From positions 124,001 to 188,000 of the forward strand of contig KN817556.1 of assembly GCA_000827495.1 (NCBI GenBank): DNA of 64,000 bases, read 5' to 3'. Each line of letters begins with the position of its first letter. Position 1 is the stretch's first letter. Below, piece after piece: positions 22,290 through 35,450 of the stretch. Below the pieces are notes generated by a model. That model was not told the DNA's origin. It ran no database searches and saw nothing but the letters and a program-made list of their open reading frames with translations. Origin of the DNA: Hypholoma sublateritium FD-334 SS-4. Its lineage: Eukaryota > Basidiomycota > Agaricomycetes > Agaricales > Strophariaceae. The position numbers and the translations under genes were made by a program.

Positions 22290-25200
22290 ATGAGTCATGA
22301 GCGCCATGGCCGTGGGGGAGGCTACCGCAAACGGTATCAACAACGAGACAGAGGTGAGGAATGGGTGTTGTATTACTCTAATTGCCGCGTATAAACTTCC
22401 TAGCGCCCATGTCCTATAGACGACTATGACGATCGTCGTCGCGACTATGAGTCTCCCGACGACAAGCTTAAAGCTGCAATAATTAAGTTGGGAGAAGTGG
22501 TGAGTGGCGGGGGATAGTTTCTGAATCCAAGAAGGCCAGCACTTACGCGCAGTGCTTCAGGATCCCGTTGAAGAGCTTCCTCGTCTGGAACAGCAAATCA
22601 GAGATCATGTTCCACGCAATATTCCCAGCGTATCGGAGGCGTTTCGCATTGGGTATGTTTCCGAGTGCATAATTCGATTCACCGTTATAACGCTTTGGCA
22701 GTGTAACAGAGCAGCCGTATAAGATTCCTTTCTATGCTGCTCTGCTTCAACTCCTGCACAACCCATCGGAGCTCTCTATTCCAGATGATCAACCTTTCGG
22801 TCGCCTTGTTTTAGAGGATTTTTGGAAAGGTTTCCAGTCGTACCTGGACAAGGTCGCCTGGCGGGATACGCGTCTTTGCGTGAGTTTATTTCAATTGGCA
22901 AATGTCATTCCACCTTATTTCTCCGCAGATCCACTTCTTTGCGCACTTAACAGTGGCAGGGCTTATTTCAATGGATTCAATGCTCGCACTTCTGCATTCC
23001 TTCACAGCGGTCCTGGACGAATTTGGAGTGTCATATGGCCGAGCGAAGCAAGCTTCCCTGTGTGCTGGTGAAGGTTTACTCGTCGCAGGCGCGGTGTTAA
23101 AAGAGCACTCGGTCACAGACGTTCAGGAAATCATTAATGCTATCCAAACGTTTGCTGATACAACGACCCAACAAAAATGGCTAGTATCGCCTGCAACCCG
23201 GATATCAAGTCAAGCTATTCCTCACGACAGTGCTGTTGAGGTTAGTTTCTCTCATTCTTCCCTTTCGTTTACTGGAATATTTACTGCTTTCATAGCTCCT
23301 CGAAATCCTTCTCTCTACTCTGACAACACTGAACCACTCGGACTTCAAAGAGACAGCGAACTGCATTCCCCAGCCATATACCACTGCTATAGATTCTGAT
23401 GCAACAACTTCAAAACCGTACGACCTCCCATCTGTTTTGGTCCCACCAGAAGTCATTGAATTGGATTCCATGTCCGCTGAGTCGGGAGAAGAGTCTCAGG
23501 TGAAGAAGGAGGAGTGGCCTGAGTTCTTCGTTCGACTATTCCCTGATGACGTGAGTATGCCTTCTACTCTTCATACCTCCTTCTTATTCTCTGTTGGTAG
23601 GTCTCCCCTGACCCCAAAAGTCCGGCAGGATACGTCGTCCGCACAGCTCTCATGGATATACTAGAAATATTCGAGGTAAACAGGAAAGAGAGCGCCCGGC
23701 TTCTCCTAGAATATCCCAAGTGGAATCTACCTGGAACATTCAAACCTAAACCGGGCGCACCAGCAGTTACTGAGCCTACACCTGGAAAGGATTGGCAGTT
23801 AGAAAGTACGATCATCGAGGTACAGAAAACGTCGTCTACATATTCTCATTCTATGCTGACCGTCAATAGACTGTCCTTGGAGCGTTTTTAGTTCTTCCGG
23901 AGTCTTCGAAAAAGTCGATATATTACATTGCACTCATCACAGAACTCTGCAAACTCTCACCATCTACCGTCGGACCCGCTGTTGGCAAGTCAATTCGCAA
24001 ACTTTACACCTCTCTATCGGACGGGCTCGACGTCGAAGCTGCACGCCGCTTTGCAGAATGGTTCGCAGTACACATGAGCAATTTCGGTTTCCAATGGGTC
24101 TGGAAAGAATGGTATGAATCCTGCGTATGTCATTCTTGAATTCTCTAATCCCATCGTCACTAGGCTCCCAGATCTGGCTCTGCCCATTCAACACCCTCGT
24201 CGTTCATTTATGCGCAGGGCGGTTGAATTCGAAATCCGGTTGGCATATCACGATCGTATCCTCAAAACCCTCCCAGAATCAATGCAAGGTCCCGACGCAT
24301 ACACAATCGCAGCAACAGCCCCGGGGCCGTCTTTCGAATATGATGATCCAGGTAATTAGGCAATACACACCTCTTTGGAGATATGGGATTAACCCGTTAG
24401 CAGCTAACCTACACCACGATGCTGCTCAGGCTGTGTTGAACCTCTTCCGTGGTCGGGCCAAGGCCGAAGACGTTATTGCTCATCTTGATTCTCTGAAGAG
24501 CACCTTGGAAACGTCAGAAGAAGGCCACGTCAATGTCGACTCTACCATACGTTCTATTGTCGTCCAGTCGCTCCTGCACATCGGCTCTCGTTCTTTCTCT
24601 CATTTCCTTAATGCTATCGAACGCTATCTCGTCCTACTCCGTAACCTCGCCAGCGGAGGCAGCTCCAGTGTCGGTGGAACGGGGAACCCCGAAGCTAAAA
24701 TAGACGTACTGACGGCTGCTGCTTCGTTCTGGAAGGACAACAGGCAGATGGTCGCCATCGTGTTCGACAAGTTAATGCAGTACCAGATTGTCGACCCCAC
24801 AGATGTGGTTGGGTGGACGTTCATGAATGGTGTCGGTGTTGGGCAGCTCGCTGAGCTTGGCGGCCCAATGAACCTCAGCGCATTCGAGTGGGACCTGTTG
24901 AAAGGCGCACTGGACAAGGCCAATGGCCGCGTGACTATCGCCCGCAGGAAGGTTGCAACACTAAGGAAGGAAGATGACGATGCGCAGGCTCGGGTGAAAG
25001 CTCGCGACGATACAATGGAAGTCGATGCCGAGCCCAAAGGTATTTTTTCTATTATATCATGTTGGCGCTTCTACTCACTTCAGCCTAGATATCGAAGCGG
25101 AGCCGAAGGACGATGCTGCCCCCGTTGTAGAGAATGTCGCACTAAGTACTGCTCTCAAGGCATTCAGCAGTCTTACTCGAGAACAAAAAGCGGCACTGTC

Positions 25201-25574
25201 AAGGACCCTTGAAGGCTTTGTCGCCTGTCTCGCGCCTTCAGACACCGACGCACATGCGAACCCCCATGCACGCACAGTCATCACCGAGGCAGCCTGGGAG
25301 AACCGCGCTAATTGGGGCCGGGACGAGTGGAATGCGTGGGAGACGTGGGGCTGGTACAGGCAATTCTGCAGGGCGGTTAGTCTTTCATTTTCCTATGCTT
25401 CACATAATGATTTGGGCTCATTTGTTATTGTTGGATGGACAGTACTCCCCGTATTTGCGCGCGTACTCAACTACACTATACACGGTGTCATTTTCCAAGT
25501 TCGAACACAAGAAGGACGATGCAGCGGATTTACTCACTATGGTGTGGAATATCGCTACAGGCCAGGAGGCTTGA
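22290..25574 (+). CDS. NCBP1: Nuclear cap-binding complex large subunit (CBP80)
   Basis: CBP80 forms the nuclear cap-binding complex with CBP20, binds the m7G cap co-transcriptionally and recruits processing and export factors such as ARS2. The start MSHERHGRGGGYRKRYQQRD gives an Arg-rich head. The MIF4G-type helical repeats follow: KLKAAIIKLGE, VPRNIPSVSEAFRIG, TEQPYKIPFYAALLQLL, DFWKGFQSYLDK, LCIHFFAHLTVAGLI, FPDDVSPDPKSPAGYVVRT, FEWFAV-type block RFAEWFAVHMSNFGFQWVWK, HPRRSFMRRAVEFEIRLAY, ERYLVLLRNLA, then FWKDNRQMVAIVFDKLMQYQ and the C-terminal tail ending ATGQEA. About 850 residues and more than ten introns, all GT-AG. It lies in tandem with ESF2 and ARS2. Confidence 0.93.
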
Positions 25575-26059
25575 TTTTGTCAAGGCGTATGTGCTGTGCC
25601 GCACTTTTGCAGGCCTATCTAGGGCCTGCGGACTATGCCTATTTATCTATCGTATATACAGGCTGTCGCGAGATTCTTCTTCTCGATGCCTTGTCCAGTG
25701 CGGCAGCTCTGCACACAGGCACTGGAATTTGTAACAATACTTATTATGTTCATCAAACAAATTGTTGCTCACTAGATTAGCTAATTATACAGGAAGTCGA
25801 GTGAGAGCTTGGTGAGAGCAGGACCTACTTTTTTCGGAGTGCCCAAGAAAGTAAGTAAAGGGGGGAAAGGTAGGTACTTATCTCTTTGGTGCAAGATCAA
25901 GGCGAGATATAACTTATAAGTATTACAATTAAATGACTTGTATTTTATTCGAAGCGTTGTTTACCTATGTTGTCCATTACCTTCCCAACAACAGAAATTC
26001 TAAGTGCGCGCCCGGTTTTGGTCTCTTTGAACCGAAGTCACTACTTATCCCATCATTGC
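25575..26059. other. Intergenic region, NCBP1 3' flank / ESF2 promoter
   Basis: 485 bp between two plus-strand genes. AT-rich with no evident TATA box at a sensible distance. No repeat or RNA gene seen. Confidence 0.5.
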
Positions 26060-27094
26060 ATGATGCCGGGCAGAACACAAAAATACAAGAAGTTTGTTAA
26101 AAAAGCCAGCTCCCCTCCAGCGGCCGACATGCCTGAAGCGGGACCCTCTCGCTTACCCGTCCCGGAAGAAGATCTCGACGAGACTAAGCCTAGCTCGGAA
26201 CACGATGACGACGACGAGGAAGACGACGACGACGAAGAACAAAGCCAAGATGGATTCGTAGAAGGAATGGATCGTGGAGGTTTTATCGGCGAAAAGAAGC
26301 TCAAGCCCTTAACTCCGGAGGCATTGGCTGCGTTCAAGGCTGCCCAAGATCGTGCGGGCGTCGTCTATATTTCGAGGATACCCCCTGGTATGCGACCTCC
26401 GAAAGTGCGCCACCTGATGAGCAATTATGGTGCTGTTGGAAGAGTCTACTTGCAACAGGAAGGTACGCAGTTTATTTGCTGTGATTAAGTTTTTCTGTAG
26501 CTCAGCTCTTTGATTTTTTGTTAGATGCCAAGCGAGCTTACCTGCGGCGCAAATTCACATCCACCAAGAAAGTTCATTATACTGAAGGCTGGGTAGAGTT
26601 TAAGGATAAAAAAGTCGCGCGCAGTGTAGCTGAAATGCTTAACGCCCAACCTATCGGCGGAAAAAAGGGGACGCGATGGCGGGACGATATCTGGACCATG
26701 AAGTACTTGCCCAAGTTCAAGTGGTACATGTTGACCGAGCAAGTTGGTGAGTAGCGGCGTATTTTATTCCTTGGCTATTTTTATTGACCTTCAATTAGCC
26801 CATGAAACAGCAGTTCACGCCGCGAAATTGCGCGTCGAACTATCGCAGTCTAAGAATGAGCAACAGCAATACCTTAAGAACGTGGAACTTGCTCGTGTCC
26901 TGGATAAGCGCGCGGCGAAGAAGAAAGAGAAGGGCGAAGAGTTTGAGTTGAAACTTAATAATCAAACAAACAAAAAGCGGCCTCTCGAGAGCGCAGATGA
27001 CGAACAACGGAAAAAGAAAAAGAGGGAAGCTCATGCAGAAAGTAAAAAGGCTGCTGAAGTCCCGCTAGATAGTGTTTTAAAAAGTATATTTTAG
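26060..27094 (+). CDS. ESF2: Pre-rRNA-processing protein ESF2 (ABT1 family)
   Basis: ESF2/ABT1 is a nucleolar small-subunit processome factor for early cleavages of 18S pre-rRNA; yeast Esf2 stimulates the helicase Dbp8. Three exons. The N-terminus is basic and then strongly acidic (a run of Asp/Glu near residues 50-70). An atypical RRM follows: [20 protein letters not shown] and [14 protein letters not shown], then, after an intron, [37 protein letters not shown] and the family block [20 protein letters not shown]. The C-terminal exon is a Lys/Glu-rich helix with KKRP and RKKKKR basic clusters suited to nucleolar targeting. Two adjacent ATGs (26060 and 26063) give MMPGRTQK or MPGRTQK; either may be used. 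Confidence 0.93.
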
Positions 27095-27392
27095 CTCTCG
27101 CATATTTTTGGAATATTGAAGGTCGTACGGTGCACGGGCCCACGTTGGCGGAATTTGGAGCTCCGCTCGAAATGAACATGAGAATGCGCTCGTCATGTAA
27201 TTACGGGGTTCATCGCGAAACACTGTTGAGCGTGTCGAAAGCAAGGTTGAGCTCGCTGTGATAGCCAACTTCCACGCCGTTTCGTGATCCCAAGAGGTCT
27301 GTGCTTCATCATGCTCGACCCCTCTCTCGCAGGCTCTGATCGGCCATCGTAATATTCGCTTCTCTTTCTCTCTCAGTACTTTTCTCTAAAAG

Positions 27393-30300
27393 ATGTCCTC
27401 CTGGTCTTCGTCATACCCTCCTCCACCTCGCCGTTCCCGTTCCCGGACACCTCCGCGCGGAGGCTACTCATCTGGTCGAGGCTCATACCCGGATACTTAT
27501 CCAGAGCCCCAGCGGCCAGAATGGGATGCATATGACAGGGACAGATGGGCGTATGAGCGAGACCGCCCACCCTACGACTATGGCCGGCGCAGGAGCAGGA
27601 GTCCGCCTCTAGACGAGGGTATGCATCTCTTTACTGCAACGAAAAAACAATATTTCTGACTGTAGCCGTGTGTAGCTGGCAGGAAGCGGCGAAGGTCCAT
27701 GTCACCATACGACAGAGAAAGATATGACCCTCGTCCGAGATACAATGATGACTACGGTTTGATTTCCTCCTCTTTCCGTCTTTCAACGCGTCTTATGCAT
27801 TACTCAGACGCGCACTCGCGGCACAACTACTCGATATCACCTCGGCGTCACAACCAACCTTTTCCCCCTTCAAGGAGGGCGCCTCCTCCAGACCCCCATA
27901 ACTTCGACTACCCAGCCACCTTGAAGCAATATGCCGACTGGTTCCGCTACTTTTACCCGACGCAAGCTACCGAAGAAGACATTGCTGACAAGGCTGCTGA
28001 ACAAGAGGCCGGCGACGGCTCAAAGCCACGAAACGGCATCAAAAGCAAATGGGAAAAATACAAAAAGGACTTCGCTGCAACTCAGGTCAGCCTTCTTTTC
28101 CCCTTTGTGTCCGGTTATATGCCATGTGGTCGCTATACTGTGTCGGTCTACGGTCGCATTTATCCCTTTGTTCTCCCCTCTGTAAAATCATGGCTAAATT
28201 GCATCACGTATTGTAGCTTCAAACGATGTTTGAACATCACAGGAAGTCACCATGGTTTGCCGAGAAATATGACCCAGCGCCCGAACTCGAGAAACTGCGT
28301 ACACGGGTCAGAAAGGAAGGCTGGAAGGGCCGCCTCAATAATTTCCTACACGATCTGGAGTCAGGAAAATTCGATCCTGATCTTCGTGAGCCCGAACCTG
28401 AGCCTGTTTCTCCAACAAAGGAGAATGGGAACGGCGAGGCAACAGACGGACACGCAGCGCCGGAAGAGACAAAGCCTGCGCCCTCTGGGGACGACGACAT
28501 GCAGTTCAACGTCGAGGCAGATGACGATGCAGGTGATCATGATGCTCAGCGCAATGATACTAATGGGAAATCATACGCCGGCGACAAGCGTGGCAACCGC
28601 GGGGAAGAAATTTCGGTCCCAACCGAAGGGAATCAAGTGATGATCCGCACAATACCGCCAGATATTGGCCGAGTGAAGCTGGAGGAGGTAACTTTACTCT
28701 CGCTTTCCACTTTTGTCACACTCATGACCATTGTAAAAGGCGTGTTCGAAAATCCCTGGTTTCCAGCACCTGGCTTTGGGCGACCCCCTTCAGAAGCGAA
28801 ATTATTACCGGGCAGGGTGGCTGCGATTCCACGATGACGCTGATATGTCTGCTGTCATGGCAGAACTTTCTGAGAAGAAGGTGCGTGTGCGCCATCTTTT
28901 GATCAACCATCTACCTGACATTGTAATAAGATCGAAGGATTTAAATTGCATGTCACTCATAATCTGCGTCCTTTCGTAAACAAAATTCGTTACGCGCCAG
29001 AGGTTGCGAGTCGACCCGAAAGATTAGAGAAAGACCTGCAGAATGTCAAAGTCCTTGCTGGAATTCTGGAGCAGCAGGCTGTGACCCTGCGCGCCCTGAA
29101 ACTTGAGGACTTGAAGACCTCCACCAATGTGAAACCGGAAGGAGACGATGCCAAAGCCGCGCAGAACGACACGGACATGAACCCGCCCGAAGAAGAGGAC
29201 CTCGAGCCTAAGGAAAGCGGAAGTAAGGCAGTCGAGCGGAGGGTTGAGAAAGTCCTATCGGACCTGCGTGAGCAGGGCCTTGTGGACGTCAACGATGAGA
29301 AGGCATACGAGGAAAAAAGGGTGCGACACTATTTATTCCTCTACATTTCTTTTGTGTCTAACTATAGTGCCGGCCCGACAGGTTGTAGTATCACTCGACA
29401 TGTACCTCGACTATTTGCGCGCAGCGTTCAACACATGCTATTATTGCGCTGTCGTTACCGATCACGTTGAAGAGCTGCAGCGTAAGTGCCTGAAGCATGA
29501 GAGGAAGCCGCTGTCGAAGATGATGCTTGAGGAGCTCAAGGCCGCGGAGGCGGAGAAGGAGAAAAAGATGAAGGTGGAGGATAAGGAGATGACGGACGAG
29601 ACGGGTGATGATAAAGTGAAAGTGAAGGAGAAGGACAACCGAGCAGCGAAGAATGATCCAAGAGATTGGAAGCGGAACGGTTTGTCTTTCCCCTTGTTTT
29701 GGTGCAACAAATTGTTCATTTGTTACCAGATGAGCGGTGGCTTGAATGGCTTGACTCAAAGATTGCCCTCCTCATTAATCGTGATGGCGTAGACCCTCGT
29801 GCATACGGGGGCAAGAGCTACGAAGAGTGAGCTGCATTTTATTTGATTATACTTTGTTTTTAACTATCATTCCAGTGAGCTTAGTAAAGCCGTCGAACCT
29901 CACCTGAAACAAGAGGATGAAGGGAAATTCCGGTGCAAAACTTGCCAAAAGCTTTTCAAAGCGACAGCGTTCGTGGAGAAGCATATTGCCAACAAACATC
30001 CTGAACTGATAAAGCCCGTTGAGGAGGTGATTGTTTACTTTTCGTCATAGTTACATCCCATTGACCGGGGTCTACCAATAGCTTTCTTATTTCAATAACT
30101 TTGCGTTAGACCCCCACCGCATTCAGCCATTCGCTCATCCGCCTACGGTTATCGGAAACAGCAGTCAGGCTCCTCCGCCACAAGCTTATGGGATCCAGGT
30201 TGCGCCGTACCAAGGCGGTAGTGAGTTTGGACGTGGTGGTCCCTATTATGGTGCGAATGGGCCATATCCTCCAGGTGCTTATCCTCCTCCGCCGTACTTT

Positions 30301-30731
30301 AACGGCGTTGGTGGTCTTTGGGACGGCGGATTCCCTGGCGGCCCGTATCCCGGAAATGGTGGACCACGACAAGACATCGGTGGCCGACGGTTGAGCGAGC
30401 GCATCAGCGGGTTCGCGAGCGAGAACTCTGTTATCCCTGCTGCGGCTGGTCTTCCGCCCAAGCCTACCCCGGCGGCGCTCGACACGGCGCTCGTTAGCGG
30501 GAACCCGTCGCTCAGGAGAAATAGTGGCCGCAACGGAAGCACGCAGTTGAATGGCCCGCCTCCCCCGCCGCCGCCTGATGCCAAGGAGGACCCTCGAGCC
30601 GCCGGGGGCAAGCGAGTCAGCTACCACGATATGGATCTGGTCGCCGAGGTCTGTTCATTATTCTGCTTTGTTCTTAAGAATTGGAGCTCATCGTGTTCTA
30701 AACTTAGGGCGATATCGAACTGATGTATTAA
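27393..30731 (+). CDS. ARS2: ARS2 / SERRATE RNA effector protein
   Basis: ARS2 binds the nuclear cap-binding complex and directs capped RNAs to processing, export or decay. The first ~90 residues are Arg/Ser/Pro/Tyr-rich (RRSRSRTPPRGG, RRRSRSPPLDE). The SERRATE/ARS2 N-terminal domain follows (RAPPPDPHNFDYPATLKQYA, WFRYFYP, HRKSPWFAEKYDP). The central RRM-like part gives MIRTIPPDIGR, YYRAGWLRFHDD and FKLHVTHNLRPFVNKIRYAP. Next are an acidic linker and LDMYLDYLRAAFNTCYYCAV, DERWLEWLDSKIALLINRDG and the C2H2 zinc finger FRCKTCQKLFKATAFVEKHI-ANKH. The C-terminus is Gly/Pro-rich and ends, after a last short exon, in DLVAEGDIELMY; the acidic C-terminus resembles the cap-binding-complex docking tail of other ARS2 proteins. 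About ten introns. NCBP1 lies 1.8 kb upstream. Confidence 0.92.
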
Positions 30732-31208
30732 TATGGTGTGTTTAAGCGGTCTCGAGAGTCGAGAGTCGAGACATTGCAGCATTTTCGGCGTTCGCAAGGC
30801 TTTCTTTCTTTTCAAGTAGTCTTCTCTGTGTTATATAGGACGAGAATAAATCAAAGCATAAATATTACCCTGCGTCACTTGCTAATTGCTTGCTAATTTA
30901 TTGTTGCCCGTCCGACGACACGAACGCGGTCGTTACGCATTGCCGAGCGATCTTGGAGCGATGGGGGAGCGAAATGATGACGTAACGTGTGCACTTAATT
31001 TAAACGATATTTGTCGCAGTTTGAAATAGAGCCGGCTGACGCTTTGGATGAATCTTGCACCTTGAAATTCAATTGAATTGGAAGACTTGTTCAATATCTC
31101 AACGACCCCACAGTTCCTCGTCTTCCCACTCCTCCCCCAGTATTACTACCGTGCACGTTGTCGACGGCGCTGCGCATCCACTGACACCCACCACCACGCG
31201 CACAGGGG
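30732..31208. other. Intergenic region, ARS2 3' flank / SSK1 promoter
   Basis: 477 bp between tandem plus-strand genes. GAGTCGAGAGTCGAGAC near 30754 is a short internal repeat. Nothing else recognised. Confidence 0.5.
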
Positions 31209-34200
31209 ATGAGCATTCCCAAGCTTCCGGCGCTGCGCCTAACGGCGGAGGGTGAGTGCATAGTCCAGGAGGGCGTGTACTTGGATATGTCGTCAAAGAA
31301 CAAGTTCAGCGTCTCGTATGCCTCGACCGAAGGCCGTCAGAATTTGGCGATGGGAGGCAGCAAGGCCAGCGCGAGCGGTCTGATCAACGGCGAGGCACAG
31401 TCGCGAGATAGCCGGGAGAACTCCCAGAAGCCTGCGCTGCCGTCGATGGAGGAGCTGCCGGCCATGGGCATCCCTCTCCTCCCGGAACGATTGAGCATGA
31501 CACGGACGCTCTCCATGCCGCTACCTTCTCAGCTCAGCCACCTGCAGCACCCGCACAGACTAGGCGCCGCGAACCAGCTCCAGGTTTCGCCAGCTGGCCT
31601 CTCACCGCACTTACGGGAGGTGTCAATGGAGCTCGCTGACTCGATACAGCTGGCTATCCAGACAATGTTGCAGATTTCGCCGCCGCAGGTGCTCGATCCC
31701 GCGAAGGAACAGTTTTCGGCGTGTGCGCTCTCCGTGCCGACGTCGTCCATGTCGGCGCTGTTCACGACGATGAAGAATATTAACTACATTTCCGCCAATA
31801 TGTCTTCGTTCTGTGAGCAGCCGACCGCGCCGGAGCGGACGTCCCACAATGAATTTGACGTGGGAGAGATGCTACAGTGTGTTGGTGACGCGCTGAGTGG
31901 AGCCGCCGCACATATTGGCGTGGATCTGGTCATATATCATGGAGATGTCGGGCTGAAGCACGTATACGTCTCGGGGGATGAGAGCGGTATCTCATTTGCA
32001 TTGTCGCATGTAAGCATATATTTTTCTCTTTTACAAATTGTTGATCTTCTCTTCTATAGATCGTTCGTCAAGTAATGGGTACGGCAGAAAGAGGGGACTC
32101 CATCGAACTTGGACTACTGGTTAACCCCGTGTCTATCCCAATAACAGGCATTGGTCCGCTCGCGGAGTCCCCTCCTATTGACGATATGCTAACTGCAGCA
32201 CCGCTGGAATCGAATGGCCCCGTCCAGATCACTGTCCGAATTTCGCATAAATATGTGAATTCTGAGCCACAGCAAGGGCAACTTACAGATGTCGATACCG
32301 CGGAAATTCGACCTAAACCCTACTTCTCCGCTCTCCTTCTTCGCCGCATTCTGCGCCAAATTGGCGGCAATCTGATTGCGGACCTACCACCACCTGCAAC
32401 ATTTGCCAGCGGCCGCACTTGTGACCTCGAGATTGTGCTGGACCGCATGCCGTTCCCTGTCCCGTCGCACGTCGCAGACGAGAACAGCGTCATCACGGTC
32501 GGCGACCCTACTCTGGAACAACTGTCGTCCTTTGGTGAAAGTTTGAAGGGTAAGCAGGTTACACTGTACGCTAGTGCCAGGGGATCTTTCGCGCAACATC
32601 TCACCAGCTATCTGACGGCATGGGGTATGGATGTCACTCATGCGTCTCTGGATGGGCAAGTCGACGGCTTGGCAGATCAGAAGCAGGAAGACGGGCGGGC
32701 GCCACCATATAATCAACCAACCGGGCCATCTGGCAAGCCTGATGAACGTCCCGCGCATCAAGAAAACCCGTCGTTCATCGTGGTTGATGACGATGTTGAT
32801 ATCCTAAAGAACAAACTCCAAGCGCTACGCTTTGAGAACCAACCCTCGTTCCTGGGATCGGGATCGAAGAAACGGCCTCAGTTGGCTTCTCGCCAGCGGT
32901 CGACGTCGCAGATGGCACGCCTCTTGGGCCCAACAAGCAATTTTATGAGGCCTCTGTCGCCCGTGGTTATTCTGCACTTCACGAGTCTTGCCAACTACAA
33001 GACTGTCCGCGATATGATGACCTCTATCACCATTTCCTACACAGCGACATCAACACCCTTGCCCGAAGTGATGATCATTCCCAAGCCCGCCGGCCCGCGT
33101 CGATTTTTGACTGCGCTGCACACGGCTGTGACAAAACCCATTGTCGACCCTCTTTTCATGCCTATTGCAACGTCGCCGGTCAGCCCAGGCCTACGAGACT
33201 CTGATGGGTCGTTCTTCGCGATGGGCGCGATGGACCAGAGCTCAACCAGCAACATGAATGGATCCTCGGGTTCGGCCTCGCAGGCTGCGTCTCCTGCAAT
33301 GAAAACCGGGCCCAGGCCACGTGGCTCGCGGAGTAATTCAGACCGCTCGACGAGATCGAACAGCGACGCTGCTAACACAACAAACGCGATCCCCCCCTCG
33401 CCGCTTGCCCTCCCGGATAACGTCGAGTACTTCTCCGCTGCGGCGCAGAAACTCGGCTCATCCCCTTCCTCCGGCCTCGTCATCCAGAGCCCCGACGGGC
33501 AGACGGCGGGGATATACTTCCACCCACGAAGTAAGAACGGCTCGCGGAACGTGTCGAGTTCGTCGATGGAGCGGGGCAATGGGCAGCTTACCGTGTCCGA
33601 TGCGGGCAAGATTAACTCGGCCCGCAGCCCGTCTATCAACAGCGGCAGGCCCGGGCTCGACCAGGGCAAAATGGGCTCGTTCTCGTCCCTTCATGAGGCA
33701 CACTCCCCGGCCCAGGAATCCCCACGGCCGGCGATATATGTGCAACCGGCGCCGAAGCGCACGACCTCCACGTCTTCATCCCCGGCGACGTCGTCGCCGA
33801 CGGCAAATGCGGCGGGACTGGTGGAAGAGCCAGCGCCGAGTGAGCCGCCACCCCCGCCGCCGCCCTCACTTGCGGCGGCTATCCTGTCGCCGATGCCGCG
33901 GAGGAAGAGTGAGGAGCGGCAGGGATTGGGTGTGACCGGGATACCGACCGCGGTAGAGGTGGCCAGTCCGCCACCGCGGCGGGCGGGCCCGAAGCGGGGC
34001 TCGGACGCGCGTCAGGCGCTGGCTGCTGCGAATAAGAAAAGGGGGAAGACCGCGCTGTCTGATAATACCGTGGTGCCGCCGATCAGCGTCTTGATCGTCG
34101 ATGGTGGGTCAGCTTCTAGTTATCTGTTCTGTATGCTCAACCTTTTCGATGCACAGATAATCCCATTAATCAGACGATCCTGTCAACGTTCATGAAGCGC

Positions 34201-35450
34201 AAGAGGATCAAGTATGATTTAGCGAGCAATGGGCAGGAAGCGGTACAGAAGTGGCGGAATGGAGGGTTCCATTTGATTTTAGTAGGTCAGCTTCAATGCT
34301 GCATAGACTAATACTGATTTTTTTAAAGATGGATATCCAGATGCCGGTCATGGATGGCATACAGGCTACCACAGAAATCCGGCGCATCGAGAAGCTCAAC
34401 GCAGCCTCTGGTTACCCACTCCCTTCCCCTTCCACCGAAAATGGGATGCTCACGCCGTCCAGCACCAGCGGGTCCGCGACGTCGCTGTCCGAGTTCAGAT
34501 CCATCGACTCGCCGTACCGTTCCTCTGTGATCATCGTCGCGCTGACCGCGTCCTCGCTGCAGAGCGATCGTGTCGCAGCGCTGGCGGCGGGGTGCAACGA
34601 CTTCCTGACGAAGCCGGTCTCGCTGCTCTGGCTCAACAACAAGATCATCGAGTGGGGCTCGATCAAGGCGCTGCAGATGTGGGCAGACATCCGGCCAGAC
34701 GCGGTCGAGACCATGCAGAGCGGACAGGCCGCGCAGGCAACCCGCGTCGCGGCGCGCCTGCACGTGCCGCCGTCCGCGAAGGTGCCTTCACGCTGGTCGA
34801 GCATGCTCGACGACAACGCGGCGGCGCTCGCGCTCGCGTCGTCCGGCGGGCCGCTGCGGACACCGGCCGTGGCGATGATTCCGCCGTCGCCGACGGCGTC
34901 GTACTTCAAGATCCCCGAGCAGCAACAGTCCACGGGAAGCGGCTCGTGGTTGGGCAATCCCTTGAACGAACACCCGAGTCCGGTTGACGGTGCGCCGGCG
35001 GCCCCTGCCAAGCGGGGCTCCGGCGACTCTGAGGATGGTGAGCGCTTGTTTGTCTTTTCCTGAATAACGGTTAGTATGCTGATGGCGCTCTATGACTGTG
35101 CAGATGGTGCGCCTTGTCGCATCGTGGGCGGAATCAGGCGGCGAATTGACAATATTGACACAGTCACACCGAAGGCTGAGGCTACGCAGCACGCTGTGCG
35201 GAGAAGACAAAGTTCGGGGGACTCGACCTCGCGCTCGATCACGCCGATCCAAGGGCGACCTCGCGCCCCATCCGCGCAGGCCCGACTGGCGGAGCCGCTG
35301 AACCATAGCCCACTAATACCATCCGCCGACGCGCGGCCAGTGAACGGCGACAGCGCGCACAATGACATGCCCCTCGCGGTGGGGGAACACAAGCCTGCGC
35401 CTGCGCCGCCGTCGCCGGCAAACGGCGGGCACATTGTGCCTGCGCCATGA
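31209..35450 (+). CDS. SSK1: SSK1-type response regulator of the HOG stress pathway
   Basis: SSK1 is the terminal receiver of the fungal multistep phosphorelay; dephosphorylated SSK1 activates the MAPKKK upstream of Hog1 under osmotic stress. The ~800-residue N-terminal part is long and low complexity, with one conserved region around FDVGEMLQCVGDALSGAAAH that resembles a degenerate kinase-type fold. The receiver domain is split by two introns: ISVLIVDDNPINQTIL, FMKRKRIKYDLASNGQEAV, then FHLILMDIQMPVMDGIQAT carrying the phospho-acceptor Asp, VIIVALTAS and GCNDFLTKPVSLLWLNNKI. The NPIN after VDD, LTKPV with the conserved Lys, and IIEWGSIKALQ are SSK1-specific. The C-terminal tail is Pro/Ala/Ser-rich and extends past an intron at about 35040-35102. 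Total about 1,250 residues. Confidence 0.92.
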
